Shown in pieces: positions 10,888 through 21,010 of a stretch of 38,044 bases of DNA. Within the stretch, counting starts at the first letter, position 1. The number at the start of each line of letters is the position of its first letter. The DNA lies in the NCBI GenBank assembly GCA_903813345.2, contig CAIIXF020000060.1:1-38044 (forward strand), in the 5' to 3' direction. The notes beneath the pieces are model-generated. The model saw only the letters and a program-made list of their open reading frames with translations, was not told the DNA's origin and did no database searches. A program made the translations under genes and the position numbers. Origin of the DNA: Owenia fusiformis. Lineage: Eukaryota > Annelida > Polychaeta > Sabellida > Oweniidae.

Positions 10888-11568
10888 ATGAGTGATGTTT
10901 TGATCAAAGAGCAGCTAGTTACTACTCTACCAGCAGAAGTACAGACGTGGGTCAAAGAAAACGATGCCAGTAACACAGATGAAGTTATAAAGTTTGCTGA
11001 TAACTTTCTAGAGGCTAGAAAATCTGATGCTGTATACTGGAATAAAAATGAGAGATGGAAGCCGTCAAATAGTAACAGAAGATTTAGTGGTGCCGATTCA
11101 TCTAACCGGAGACAACCTAGCATAAATTCAGGAGAGTGCTTCAACTGCCATGAAAAAGGTCACGTCTCGAAGGATTGCCCTCAAGACATTATTTGCCGAA
11201 AATGTCGCCAACCTGGACATAAAGAAATTGAGTGTTCTTCAAATTTCAAGAATGGGCAGAGAAAATTACCAGATACGTCAGATGGTAGACCCAAGTGTAA
11301 TAATTGCGGATTGCGAAACCATAAAATGGAAGAATGCCGTGTGGATAAATCTCTACACTGTGAAAAATGCAATAGATATGGGCACGTGAAAGAGAAATGT
11401 TATTTAGGATCGGGAAAACCAGCATTTTTGTGTTCTTTACCTAAAGACATATTTTCACAATATAAATCAAGGAAAGATGGAACAGTTTTAGCCAAGTTGA
11501 ATGAGAAAGAAGATGTGGAGATGATACTTGACACAGGAAGCTTCAAAATGACGAAACAGTTGAGATGA
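10888..11568 (+). pseudogene. gag: Gag, C-terminal part with four CCHC zinc knuckles, plus protease active site
   Basis: Continues gag in the same frame after the TAG. Residues 1-45 (EQLVTTLPAEVQTWVKE, then DEVIKFADNFLEARK) complete the SCAN-like capsid helices. Four CX2CX4HX4C knuckles follow: CFNCHEKGHVSKDC, CRKCRQPGHKEIEC, CNNCGLRNHKMEEC and CEKCNRYGHVKEKC, which should bind the RNA genome; four is more than the one or two usual in gypsy elements. Near the end, EMILDTGS is the aspartic protease active-site triad DTG. The frame then fails: it stops at 11568, only about 10 codons after DTG, where the rest of a protease should continue. The remainder is found in another frame from about 11540. 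Confidence 0.88.
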
Positions 11569-12434
11569 CTTGTGTTCATGGAGATAGACAATCCTATCCA
11601 ACTGCTGTTGTAGAGATCAACATAGAAGATGAAATATACAAAATAAAGGCAGCTGTTTCTGACACACTTCCTGCTTCTGTTCTAATTGGGCAAGATATCT
11701 TATCCAAACTGGATCATAAGAAGATGGACAGATATATATACAAAACTAATAGGGCATTTGTTACCACTAGAAATCAGAAGAAAATGCAGGCTGAAGAAGA
11801 AAGGTCTGATCTAGAGAAGGATGAGCAGTCTAATGCAAAGCTGATACAAGTTGACGATGAAAACCATACAAATAGCAGTGAATATGGAGATGAGAAACTA
11901 CCATTTCATTTTGACGAAACTCTGTTTAAACCACAAACACAAATAAAACACAAGCCAACGAGAAGAGAGAAGAGACAACAAAGAAAGAACATGTGTAAAA
12001 TTGATGAGATAGATGCAAACATAGATGATATCAGCAGAGAAGAGTTGATAAAGATGCAAGAAACAGATCATACACTTACCCATATTAGAAAATCTGTTAT
12101 AATTATACCTGAAGAAGAACAAGCCACACCATATTTTGCAAAGCGAGAAAACCTGATTGTCAGAAGAATCAAAAATCAAAATGGTGAAATCACAGAACAG
12201 ATTGTACTACCACAAAAATGTAGAAAGAAAACCTTGGAATTAGCTCACAGCATTCCTATGTCAGGACACCTTGGGATAAAGAAAACAACATTGAGAATCA
12301 TGAAGAAGATGTTTTGGCCTGGAATCCATAGAGATGTGAAAGCATATTGCAACAGTTGTGATATCTGCCAAAAGAAAGATGAATTCCAACAGAGCACAGA
12401 TGATACCACTGACAATTATCACAGAACCATTTAG
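11565..12434 (+). pseudogene. pol: Pol: protease C-terminal part, linker, integrase zinc domain
   Basis: Frame 3, 289 codons, open without an ATG from about 11541. Residues 1-45 are the second half of a retropepsin (HGDRQSYPTAVVEI, then SVLIGQDIL). Compared with related proteases the stretch between DTG and this part is too short, so an internal deletion of some tens of bases with a frame shift near 11545 is inferred. A charged linker follows. Residues about 205-270 hold the integrase HHCC zinc finger (HSIPMSGH, then CNSCDICQKK), preceded by the ELIKMQETDHTLTHIR segment that in ordinary gypsy elements follows RNase H. That this block comes straight after protease establishes the altered gene order. 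The frame leaves the integrase path at about 12390. Confidence 0.87.
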
Positions 12435-13110
12435 TGTAATTGGAATGGACACAGTAGGTCCATTAGAGAGATCAAAGAGAGGGAACAAATACATATTAGT
12501 GACAACAGATTATGGAACAAAATACCCTGAAGCAGTGCCCATGAAAGTTACTGATTCCAAGAAGGTAGCGGAAGAGCTAATTGTGCAGTTTAGTAGAGTA
12601 GGAGTCCCAAAAGAAATTTTATCTGACCAAGGCACAAATTTTCTATCAAATCTAATGCAGGAGGTGTACAACATGATAGGGATAAAAGGAATAAAAACAA
12701 CTCCATACCATCAGCAGACAAATGGACAGACCGAAAGGTATAATGGAGTTTTGGTTAAAATGATCAAAAAGCTGACAGCAGATAAACCAGAGAATTGGGA
12801 TGTATATTTGCCATATTTACTGTTTGCCTATCGTGAAGTTCCACATGAGACAACTGGATTTTCTCCGTTTGAACTTCTATATGGAAGAGCAGTTAGGGGA
12901 CCGATAGATATACTAGCTGAGAAATGGGAACCAAACACAGAAGCAAACACAAATGTCATGGAGTATGTGACACAGATGAGAGACAGAGTAAAGGATACTA
13001 GAGAGATTGTGAAGAAGAATGTCGCAGAAGCAAAACACACACAGAAAAGGTATTACGATGCCAAATCACGAGACATAGAGTTTCATCCAGGAAATAATGC
13101 CTTCAAGTAA
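12358..13110 (+). pseudogene. pol: Pol: integrase catalytic core
   Basis: Frame 1. The meaningful part starts at about 12390 (MIPLTIITEPFSVIGMD); earlier residues are out of frame. The catalytic triad is complete: D in VIGMDTVGPL, D in ILSDQGTNF, and E in NGQTERYNG, with exactly 35 residues between the second D and the E (DDE with D35E spacing). TPYHQQTNGQTER and PFELLYGR are hallmark Ty3/gypsy integrase stretches. The enzyme would join the DNA copy to the host chromosome. The frame breaks at 13108 at the PGN segment before the C-terminal module; a small deletion is inferred. A one-base-type shift near 12390 separates it from the zinc domain. Confidence 0.9.
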
Positions 13111-13798
13111 TATGAAGCTGCAAGCAAGATGGCAAGGGCCATTTAAGATTGTGAAAAAGTGTAACAAAGTGAATTATGATGTTCAAATTGGAAACAAGGT
13201 AAAAACGTACCATGTGAACCTGTTGAAAAGGTACACAAGTCCAGATGACTTCTGTTGCTTCACTACAGAAACTACTCAAGAAGAGATACCAGAAGAGGAT
13301 GATGACGAGGTTTTTATGCCAATACAGTGGCCAACAACTGTAGAGGAGAATGAAGAAGTTAAATACAACATTTCACCTAACATATCAAGAGAGCAGAAGA
13401 GACAAGTTGAAACATTACTTGAAGAATACCAAGATGTATTGTCAGATGAACCTGGGCTAACAGACATAATTGTGCACCATATCAACACTAAAGATTCAAA
13501 ACCAGTCAGACAAAAGCTTAGAAGGTTTCCAAAAGCATATGTTGAGTTAATGAAAGAGAAAGTAAATAAAATGGTTTCCAAAGGGATAATGGAGCCATCT
13601 GTAAGTGAATGGGGAGCCAACTTTGTCTTTGTACCGAAGAAGAATGGTGAGCTACGAGACTGTGTCGATTTTAGAGACCTGAATAAGGTAACAGAGTTTG
13701 ACGCCTACCCAATGCCACGGATAGATGAAATTCTAGATGGGCTAGCAACAGCTGTATTCATTACAGTTATGGATTTATGCTCAGATTCCTCTGAGTGA
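13097..13798 (+). pseudogene. pol: Pol: integrase C-terminal GPF module joined to reverse transcriptase N-terminal half
   Basis: Frame 2, 233 codons. Residues about 5-45 are the integrase GPY/F module (ARWQGPFKIVKK, YHVNLLKRY). An acidic linker (EEIPEEDDDEVF) follows, then from about residue 95 the reverse transcriptase start: QKRQVETLLEEYQDVLSD, KPVRQKLRRFP, the fingers motif SEWGANFVFVPKKNGELRDC, VDFRDLNKVT and AYPMPRIDEIL. The protein runs directly from integrase into RT, the key evidence for the Gmr1-type order. The first catalytic aspartate block (ITVMDLCS) is reached and the frame then ends at 13798. About 11 bases seem to be missing near 13778, where CAG could have recombined with a nearby CAG; the conserved residues normally following that block are absent. 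Confidence 0.9.
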
Positions 13799-13856
13799 AG
13801 ATTCCAAAGAGAAGACATCAGTTTTAACTCCTTTCGGAACATTTCAATTTAAACGA

Positions 13857-14744
13857 ATGCCATTTGGATTACATGGGGCACCAGCAACTTTCCAGAGAGC
13901 AATGGACAAGATGTTAGAAGGAGCAGAAACCTTTTCTGATGCTTATTTCGATGATCTTGTGATCTTCAGTAGCAGCTTTGAAGCACACCTTTGTGACATC
14001 AGACTTATACTAGAAAGGTTGAGAAAACACAATTTAACTGCAAAACCATCTAAATGTAAATTTGCCTATGAGGAAGCAGAATATCTAGGACATAAAGTTG
14101 GAGGTGGTATAGTAAGACCAAGCTCAGAGAAGACAGAGTCAATTCAGAGATTTGAGAAACCAAACACTAAGAAGAACCTGAGAACATTCTCAGGAATGAC
14201 GGGATACTTTCGGAAATTCATTCCAAAGTATGCAGACATAGCCTTTCCACTGACAGAGTTAACAAAGAAATCTGTAGCAGTGAAAATACCATGGGGAAGT
14301 ACAGAACAAACTGCAGTAGAGACATTAAAGAAGGCTTTGTGTTCTGAACCAATCCTTAAGAGCCCAGACTTCACGAAACAGTTTCTTGTGATCACAGATG
14401 CCTCTGATATAGGAATTTCTGGAGTATTGAGCCAGAATTTCAAGGATGGTGAACATCCAATCATGTATCTCAGTCGCAAGTTACTTCCAAGGGAGAAAAA
14501 CTATGCGGTGATAGAGAAAGAATGTCTGGCGATTGTATGGGCCATCAATTACTTGAGATATTACCTACTAGGAAGAAAATTTGTTGTAGTTACTGATCAC
14601 AATCCACTAAAATGGCTGAATGAAATGCACAACAATAACCAGAGGCTTACAAGATGGATACTTAACTTACAGCAGTATGATTTCAAAGTAGTGCACAGAT
14701 CTGGCAAACTTAATGGATATGCAGATGCTTTATCAAGACTGTAA
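13857..14744 (+). pseudogene. pol: Pol: reverse transcriptase C-terminal half and RNase H
   Basis: Frame 3, 295 codons from the first ATG, but the same frame is already open upstream from about 13780 (IPLSEDSKEKTS, then TPFGTFQFKR), so 13857 is not a true start. MPFGLHGAPATFQRAM is a classic gypsy RT block; the polymerase active site reads AYFDDLVIFSS (YFDD rather than the commoner YIDD or YVDD). LRTFSGMTGYFRKFI is the RT connection. RNase H residues are visible: D in VITDASDIG, E in EKECLAIVWA, D in VTDHNPLKWL, and D in NGYADALSRL at the end. A TAA stop at 14742-14744 closes the element's coding region; no integrase follows, unlike ordinary gypsy elements. Confidence 0.92.
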
Positions 14745-14927
14745 GAGTATACAGAGAAATAACATAAAAACTTAAGTGACAGAGACACTGTTGATATAGA
14801 GAAGAGGGTAGTTTTTACATAAGATAAAAAAAAGAAAAAAAGTTTAAACTTAGAGAAGACATCTAAATGAATTTTATGATCTGCAAGTCATGATTTTAAT
14901 CTAAAGCTGGCTGAGTATCGCCATCTC
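14745..14927 (+). other. Retrotransposon 3' untranslated region
   Basis: 183 bp between the RNase H stop and the polypurine tract, A-rich around 14825-14845, no ORF. Confidence 0.7.
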
Positions 14928-14942
14928 GAAAAAGGGGGGAGA
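14928..14942 (+). promoter_or_regulatory. Polypurine tract (plus-strand primer)
   Basis: GAAAAAGGGGGGAGA, 15 uninterrupted purines abutting the TG of the 3' LTR, the standard start for plus-strand DNA synthesis. Confidence 0.92.
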
Positions 14943-15312
14943 TGTGATGTAAACAGAGTAATTATAAGAAGTTAGTGTAGATATTGAGCCAATTTACAAG
15001 TAAGTGTGAAATAGTAAGATTAATTAGTAGAGTAAAAGTTACAGGCAGTTAGTAGAAGTTCAGTTGACCTCAGAGATAGAGTTAGAGAGAGAGAGTATAA
15101 TGAGAACCTGAGCTGAGATGAGATATGAAACAATAATTAGAAGCCTAGAAACCTAAAATAAGAAGTTATATTCAAGAACAAATAATACAAGAAGCAAGCT
15201 GTAGAAATATTAGATCAGCATCAACAGGTCGTAGATTCGTTACGGGGCGCCCCCTAGAAGATAACATCAAGACATCCTGTATCCGAAGGTAATATGAACA
15301 GCTTCTTTGGCA
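14943..15312 (+). repeat. 3' LTR (370 bp)
   Basis: Matches the 5' LTR except for one substitution and a cluster at 15242-15255 reading TTACGGGGCGCCCCCTAG, which contains the perfect palindrome GGGGCGCCCC. It ends TTTGGCA and is followed by the second GTAAT target copy at 15313-15317. Confidence 0.95.
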
Positions 15313-18300
15313 GTAATACAGGCGAGGCTTACTGATGTCCCGATGTTGAATGTAACACAGGTGAGGCTTTGCGATGTTCCGATGTAGAATGTTATACAGG
15401 TGAGGCTTTGTGATGTCCCGATGTTAAATGTAATACAGGTGAGGCTTTGTAATGTCCCGATGTTGAATGTAATACAGGTGAGGCTTTGTGGTGCCCCGAT
15501 GTTGAATGTAATACAGGTGAGGCTTTGTGGTGTCCCTATGTTAAATGTAATACAGTTGAGGCTTTGTAATGTCCTGATGTTGAATGTAATACAGGTGAGG
15601 CTTTGTGATGTCCCGATGTTTTATGTAATACTGGTGAGGCTTTGTCGTGTCCCGATGTTGAATGCAATATATGCGAGGCTTTGTGATGTCCCGATGTTGA
15701 ATGTAATACAGGTGAGGCTTTGTAATGTTCCGATGTTGAATGTAATACAGGTGAGGCTTTGTAATGTCCCGATGTTGAATGTAATACAGGTGAGGCTTTG
15801 TGGTGTCCCGATGTTGAATGTAATACAGGTGAGGCTCTGTGGTGTCCCGATGTTAAATGTAATACTGGTGAGGCTTTGTCGTGTCCCGATGTTGAATGCA
15901 ATATATGTGAGGCTTTGTGATGTCGCGATGTTAAATGTAATACAGATGAGGCTTTGTAATGTCCCGATGTTGAATGTAATACAGGTGAGGTTGTGTAATG
16001 TCCTGATGTTGAATGTAAGACAGATGAGGCTTTGTGATGTCCCGATGTTGAATGTAATACAGGTTCGGCTTACTAATGTCCTAATGTTGAATGTAATACA
16101 GTTGAGGCTTTGTAATGTCCCGATGTTAAATGTAATACAGGTTCTGCTTTGTGATGTCTTGATGTTGAATGTAATACAGGTTCTGCTTTGTGATGTCCTG
16201 GTGTTGAATGTAAGACAGGTGAGGCTTACTGATGTCCCGATGTTGAATGTAATACAGGTGAGGCTTTGTGATGTCCCGATGTTGAATGTAATACATGTGA
16301 GGCTTACTGATGTCCCGATGTTTAATGTAATACAGGTGTGGCTTTGTGATGTCCCGATGTTGAATGTAATACAGATTAGGCTTACTGATGTCCCGATGTT
16401 AAATGTAATACAGGTGAGGCTTTGTGGTGTCCCGATGTTGAATGTAATACAGGGAGGTTTTGTGATGTCCCGACGTTAAATGTAATACAGGTGAGGCTTT
16501 GTAATGTCCTGATGTTGAATGTAATACAGGTGAGGCTTTGTGATGTTCCGATGTTGAATGTAATACAGGTGAGGCCTTGTAATGTCCCGATGTTGAATGT
16601 AATACAGGTGAGGCTTTGTGGTGTCCCGATGATAAATGTAATACAGGTGAGGCTTTGTGATGTCCCCATGTTAAATGTAATACAGGTGAGGCTTTGTAAT
16701 GTCCCGATGTTGAATGTAATACAGGTGAAGCTTTGTGGTGTCCCGATGTTGAATGTAATACAGGTGAGGCTTTGTAATGTCCCGATGTTAAATGTAATAC
16801 AGGTGAGGCTTTGTAATGTCCTGATGTTGAATGTAATACAGGTGAGGCCTTGTAATGTCCTGATGTTGAATGTAATACAGATGAGGCTTTGTGATGTCCC
16901 GATGTTAAATGTAATACATGTCAGGCTTACTGATGTCCCGATGTTAAATGTAATACAGGTGAGGCTTTGTGATGTCCTGTTGTTGAATGTAATACAGGTG
17001 AGGCTTTGTGATGTCCTGATGTTGAATGTAATACAGGTGAGGCTTTGAGATGTCCTGATGTTGAATGTAATACATGTGAGGCTTACTGATGCCCCGATGT
17101 TAAATGTAATACAGGTGAGGCTTTGTGATTTCCTGTTGTAGAATGTAATACAGGTGAGGCATTGTAATGTCCTGATGTTGAATGCAATGCAGATGAGGCT
17201 TTGTGATGTCCTGATGTTGAATGTAGTACAGGTGAGGTTTTGTGATGTCCTGATGTTAAATGTAATACAGGTGAGGTTTTGTGATGTCCTGATGTTGAAT
17301 GTAATACAGGTGATGCTTTGTGATGTCGCGATGTTGAATGTAATACAGGTGAGGCTTTTTGATGTCCCAATGTTAAATGTAATACATGCGAGGCTTACTG
17401 ATGTCCCGATGTTGAATGTAACACCTGTTAGGTTTTTTGATGTCCTGATGTTGAATGTAATACAGGCGATGCTTTGTGATGTCGCGATATTGAATGTAAT
17501 ACAGGTGAGGCTTTGTGATGTCCCAATTTTAAATGTAATACAGGTGATGTTTTGTGATGTCCTGATGTTGAATGTAATACAGGTGAGGCTTACTGATGTC
17601 CCGATGTTGAATGTAATACAGGTGAGGTTTTGTGATGTCCCGATGTTGAATGTAATACAGGTGAGGCTTTATGGTGTCCAGATGTTGAATGTAATACAGG
17701 TGAGGCTTTGTGGTGTTCCGATGTTGAATGTAATACATGTTCTGCTTTGTGATGTCCTGTTGTTGACAGTAACACATGTGAGACGTTGTAGTGTTCTGGT
17801 TTTGAATGTAATACAGGTTTGGCTTACTGATGCCCCAATGTTGAATGTGATACAGGTGAGGCTCTGTGATGTCCTGATGTTGAATGTAAATCAGGCGAAG
17901 CTTTGCGATGTCCCGATGTTAAATGTAATACAGGTGAGGCTTTGTGATGTCCTGATGTTAAATATAAGTTAGGCTTTATGATGTCCCGTTGTTCAATGTA
18001 ATACAGGCGATACTTCGTGATGTCCCAATGTAGAATGTTATACAGGTGAGGCTTTGTGATGTCCCGATGTTAAATGTAATACAGGTGAGGCTTTATTATG
18101 TCCCGGTGTTGAATGTAATACAGGTGAGGCTTTGTGATGTCCCGATGTTAAATGTAATACAGGTGAGGCTTACTTATGTCCTGATGTTGAATGTAATACA
18201 GGTGAGGCTTTGTACTGTCCCGATGTTGAATGTAATACAGGTGAGGCTTTGTGATGTCCCGATGTTGAATGTAATACAGATGAGGCTTTGTAATGTCCTG

Positions 18301-20790
18301 ATGTTGAATGTAATACAGGTGGGGCTTACTGATGACCCGATGTTAAATGTAATACAGGTGAGGCTTTGTGATGTCCTGATGTTGAATGTAATACAGGTGA
18401 GGCTTACTGATGTCCCGATGTTAAATGTAATACAGGTGAGGCTTTGTGATGTCCCGATGTTGAATGTAATACAGGTGAGGCTTACTGATGTCCCGATGTT
18501 GAATGTAATACAGGTGAGGCTTACTGATGTCCCGATGTTGAATGTAATACAGGAGAGGCTTACTGATGTCCCGATGTTGAATGTAATACAGGTGAGGCTT
18601 ACTGATGTCCCGATGTTGAATGTAATACAGGTGAGGCTTGCCGATGACCTGATGTTGAATGTAAGACAGATGAGGCTTTGTGATGTCATGATGTTGAATG
18701 TAATACAGGTGAGGCTTTGTTATGTCCCGATGTTAAATGTAATACAGGTTCTGCTTTGTGATGTCCCGATGTTAAGTGTAATACAGGTTCTGCTTTGTGA
18801 TGTCCTGGTTTTGAATGTAATACATGTGAGGCTTACTGATGTCCCGATGTTGAATGTAATACAGGTGAGGCTTACTGATGTCCCGATGTTGAATGTAATA
18901 CAGGTGAGGCTTACTGATGTCCCGATGTTGAATGTAATACAGGTGAGGCTTTGTGATGTCCCGATGTTGAATGTAATACAGGTTCTGCTTTGTGATGTCT
19001 CGATGTTGAATGTAATACAGGTTCTGCTTTGTGATGTCCTGGTGTTGAATGTAATACATGTGAGGCTTACTGATGTCCCGATGTTAAATGTAATACAGGT
19101 GAGGCTTTGTGATGTTCTGATGTTGAATGTAATACAGGGGAGGCTTTGTGATGTCCTGATGCTGAATGTAATACAGGTGAGGCTTACTGATGTCCCAATT
19201 TTAAATGTAATACAGGTGAGGCTTTGTGGTGTCCCGATGTTGAATGTAATACAGGGAGGTTTTGTTATGTCCCGATGTTAAATGTAATACAGGTGAGGCT
19301 TTGTAATGTCCTGATGTTGAATGTAATACAGGTGAGGCTTTGTGATGTCCGATGTTGAATGTAATACAGGTGACGCCTTGTAATGTCCCGATGTTGAATA
19401 TAATACAGGTTCTGCTTTGTGATGTCCTGGTGTTGAATGAAATACATGTGAGGCTTACTGATGTCCCGATGTTGAATGTAATACAGGTGAGGCTTTGTGG
19501 TGTCCCGATGTTTAATTTATACATGTGAGGCTTACTGATGTCCTGATGTTGAATGTAATACAGATGAGGCTTTGTAATGTCCCGATGTTGAATGTAATAC
19601 AGGTGAGGCTTTGTGATGTCCTGATGTTGAATGTAATACAGGTGAGGCTTTGTGATGTCCCGATGTTGAATGTAATACAGGTGAGGCTTTGTGATGTCCC
19701 GATGTTGAATGTAATACAGGTGAGGCTTTTTAATGTCCTGATGTTGAATGTAATACAGGTGATGCTTACTGATGTCCTGATGTTGAATGTAATACAGATG
19801 AGGCTTTGTAATGTCCCGATGTTGAATGTAATACAGGTGAGGCTTTGTGGTGTCCCGATGTTTAATGTAATACAGGTGAGGCTTACTGATGTCCTGATGT
19901 TGAATGTAATACAGATGAGGCTTTGTAATGTCCCGTTGTTGAATGTAATACAGGTGAGGCTTTGTGATGTCCCGATGTTGAATGTAATACAGGTGAGGCT
20001 TTGTGATGTCCCGATGTTGAATGTAATACAGGTGAGGCTTTGTGATGTCCCGATGTTGAATGTAATACAGGTGAGGCTTTCTGATGTCCTGATGTTGAAT
20101 GTAATACAGGTGAGGCTTTGTGATGTCCCGATGTTAAATGTAATACAGGTGAGGCTTTGTGATGTCCCGATGTTGAATGTAATACAGGTGAGGTTGTGTA
20201 ATATCCCGATGTTGAATGTAATACAGATGAGGCTTTGTAATGTCCCGATGTTGAATGTAATACAGGTGAGGCTTGTGATGTCCCGATGTTAAATGTAATA
20301 CAGGTTAGGTTGTGTAATGTCCTGATGTTGAATGTAATACAGGTGAGGCTTTGTGATGTCCCGATGTTAAATGTAATACAGTTGAGGCTTTGTAATGTCC
20401 TGATGTTGAATGTAATACAGGTGAGGCTTTGTGATGTCCCGATGTTTTGTGTAATACTGGTGAGGCTTTGTCGTGTCCCGATGTTGAATGCAATATATGT
20501 GAGCTGTTTGTTATTCCCTCATGTTGAATATAATACAGGTGAAGCTTTGTAATGTTCTGATGTTGAATGCAATACAGATCAGGCTTCATGATGTCCCAAT
20601 GTTGAATTTGATACAGCTGAGGCTTTGTGATGTCCCGATGTTAAATGCAATACTAGTGAGCCATTGTGGTGCCCTGATGTTAAATAGAAGTTAGGCTTTG
20701 TGGTCTCCCGATGTTTAATGTAATACAGGTGAAGTTTTGGTCCCGATGTTGAATGCACTATATGTGAGGTCTTTGTGAGGTTACAATTTC
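15313..20790 (+). repeat. 39-bp minisatellite array, block 3 (~140 units)
   Basis: Same unit and variants as block 1; continuous with block 2 before the retrotransposon landed. Long open frames (15400-16479, 16422-17048, 17154-17972, 18046-19281, 19525-20292 on plus; shorter ones on minus with repeat peptide HSTSGHHKASPVL) follow from the 39-bp length. Higher-order copying is visible: marker variants recur exactly 234 bp (6 units) apart at 15631/15865 and 18747/18981; 16430-16600 recurs at 19230-19400 including a shared one-base deletion (ACAGGGAGG); 15541-15700 recurs near 20365-20510; and 17120-18120 copies 6830-8650 of blocks 1 and 2. Units become irregular after about 20500. Confidence 0.95.
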
Positions 20791-21010
20791 TTGATTGTAA
20801 TATAGATTTTAAGAATTCTGAGAATGTCTGATAAAGTTAATATTCGGTGAAGAATTTCCGTATTAAACGCAATAAAAGTAAGTTTTTGTGAGATGTTATG
20901 TTGAATGTAATAAAACAATGTGGCGTTTTTTGAGGCTTTCTGATGAAACGAAGGTGAAAATTCAATTTGATATGTCCTTGTTTAATTTAATTAAGCTGCG
21001 TTTTGTTAGA
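20791..21010 (+). repeat. Decayed edge of the 39-bp array
   Basis: Fragments such as TGTTGAATGTAATAAAAC and TTGAGGCTTTCTGATG persist with irregular spacing, showing degenerate units beyond the regular array. Confidence 0.5.

Larger units (their letters stand above)
8654..15312 (+). mobile_element. Gmr1-like Ty3/gypsy LTR retrotransposon (defective copy)
   Basis: A complete 6,659-bp element inserted in the satellite. Order seen: 5' LTR, primer site, leader of about 1 kb, gag with coiled coil, SCAN-like capsid part and four CCHC knuckles, protease, integrase (HHCC, DDE, GPF module), reverse transcriptase, RNase H, polypurine tract, 3' LTR. Integrase before reverse transcriptase in an element whose RT and IN are of Ty3/gypsy type is the known signature of the Gmr1-like group (first described from Atlantic cod). 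The reading frame is broken by a TAG in gag (10882) and frame shifts near 11545, 12390, 13095 and 13778, so this copy cannot make its own full set of proteins. The near-identical LTRs point to a recent insertion. Confidence 0.93.

Noticed and set aside
3609-20292. Long plus-strand ORFs of MLNVIQVRLCDVP repeats as protein-coding genes
   Set aside because: They follow from a stop-free 39-bp unit; frames shift and stop at random lesions, two end at one inherited deletion, and there is no domain, start context or exon structure.
4414-20589. Minus-strand ORFs of HSTSGHHKASPVL or YIQHQDITKPHLY repeats
   Set aside because: Same satellite read on the other strand; same argument.
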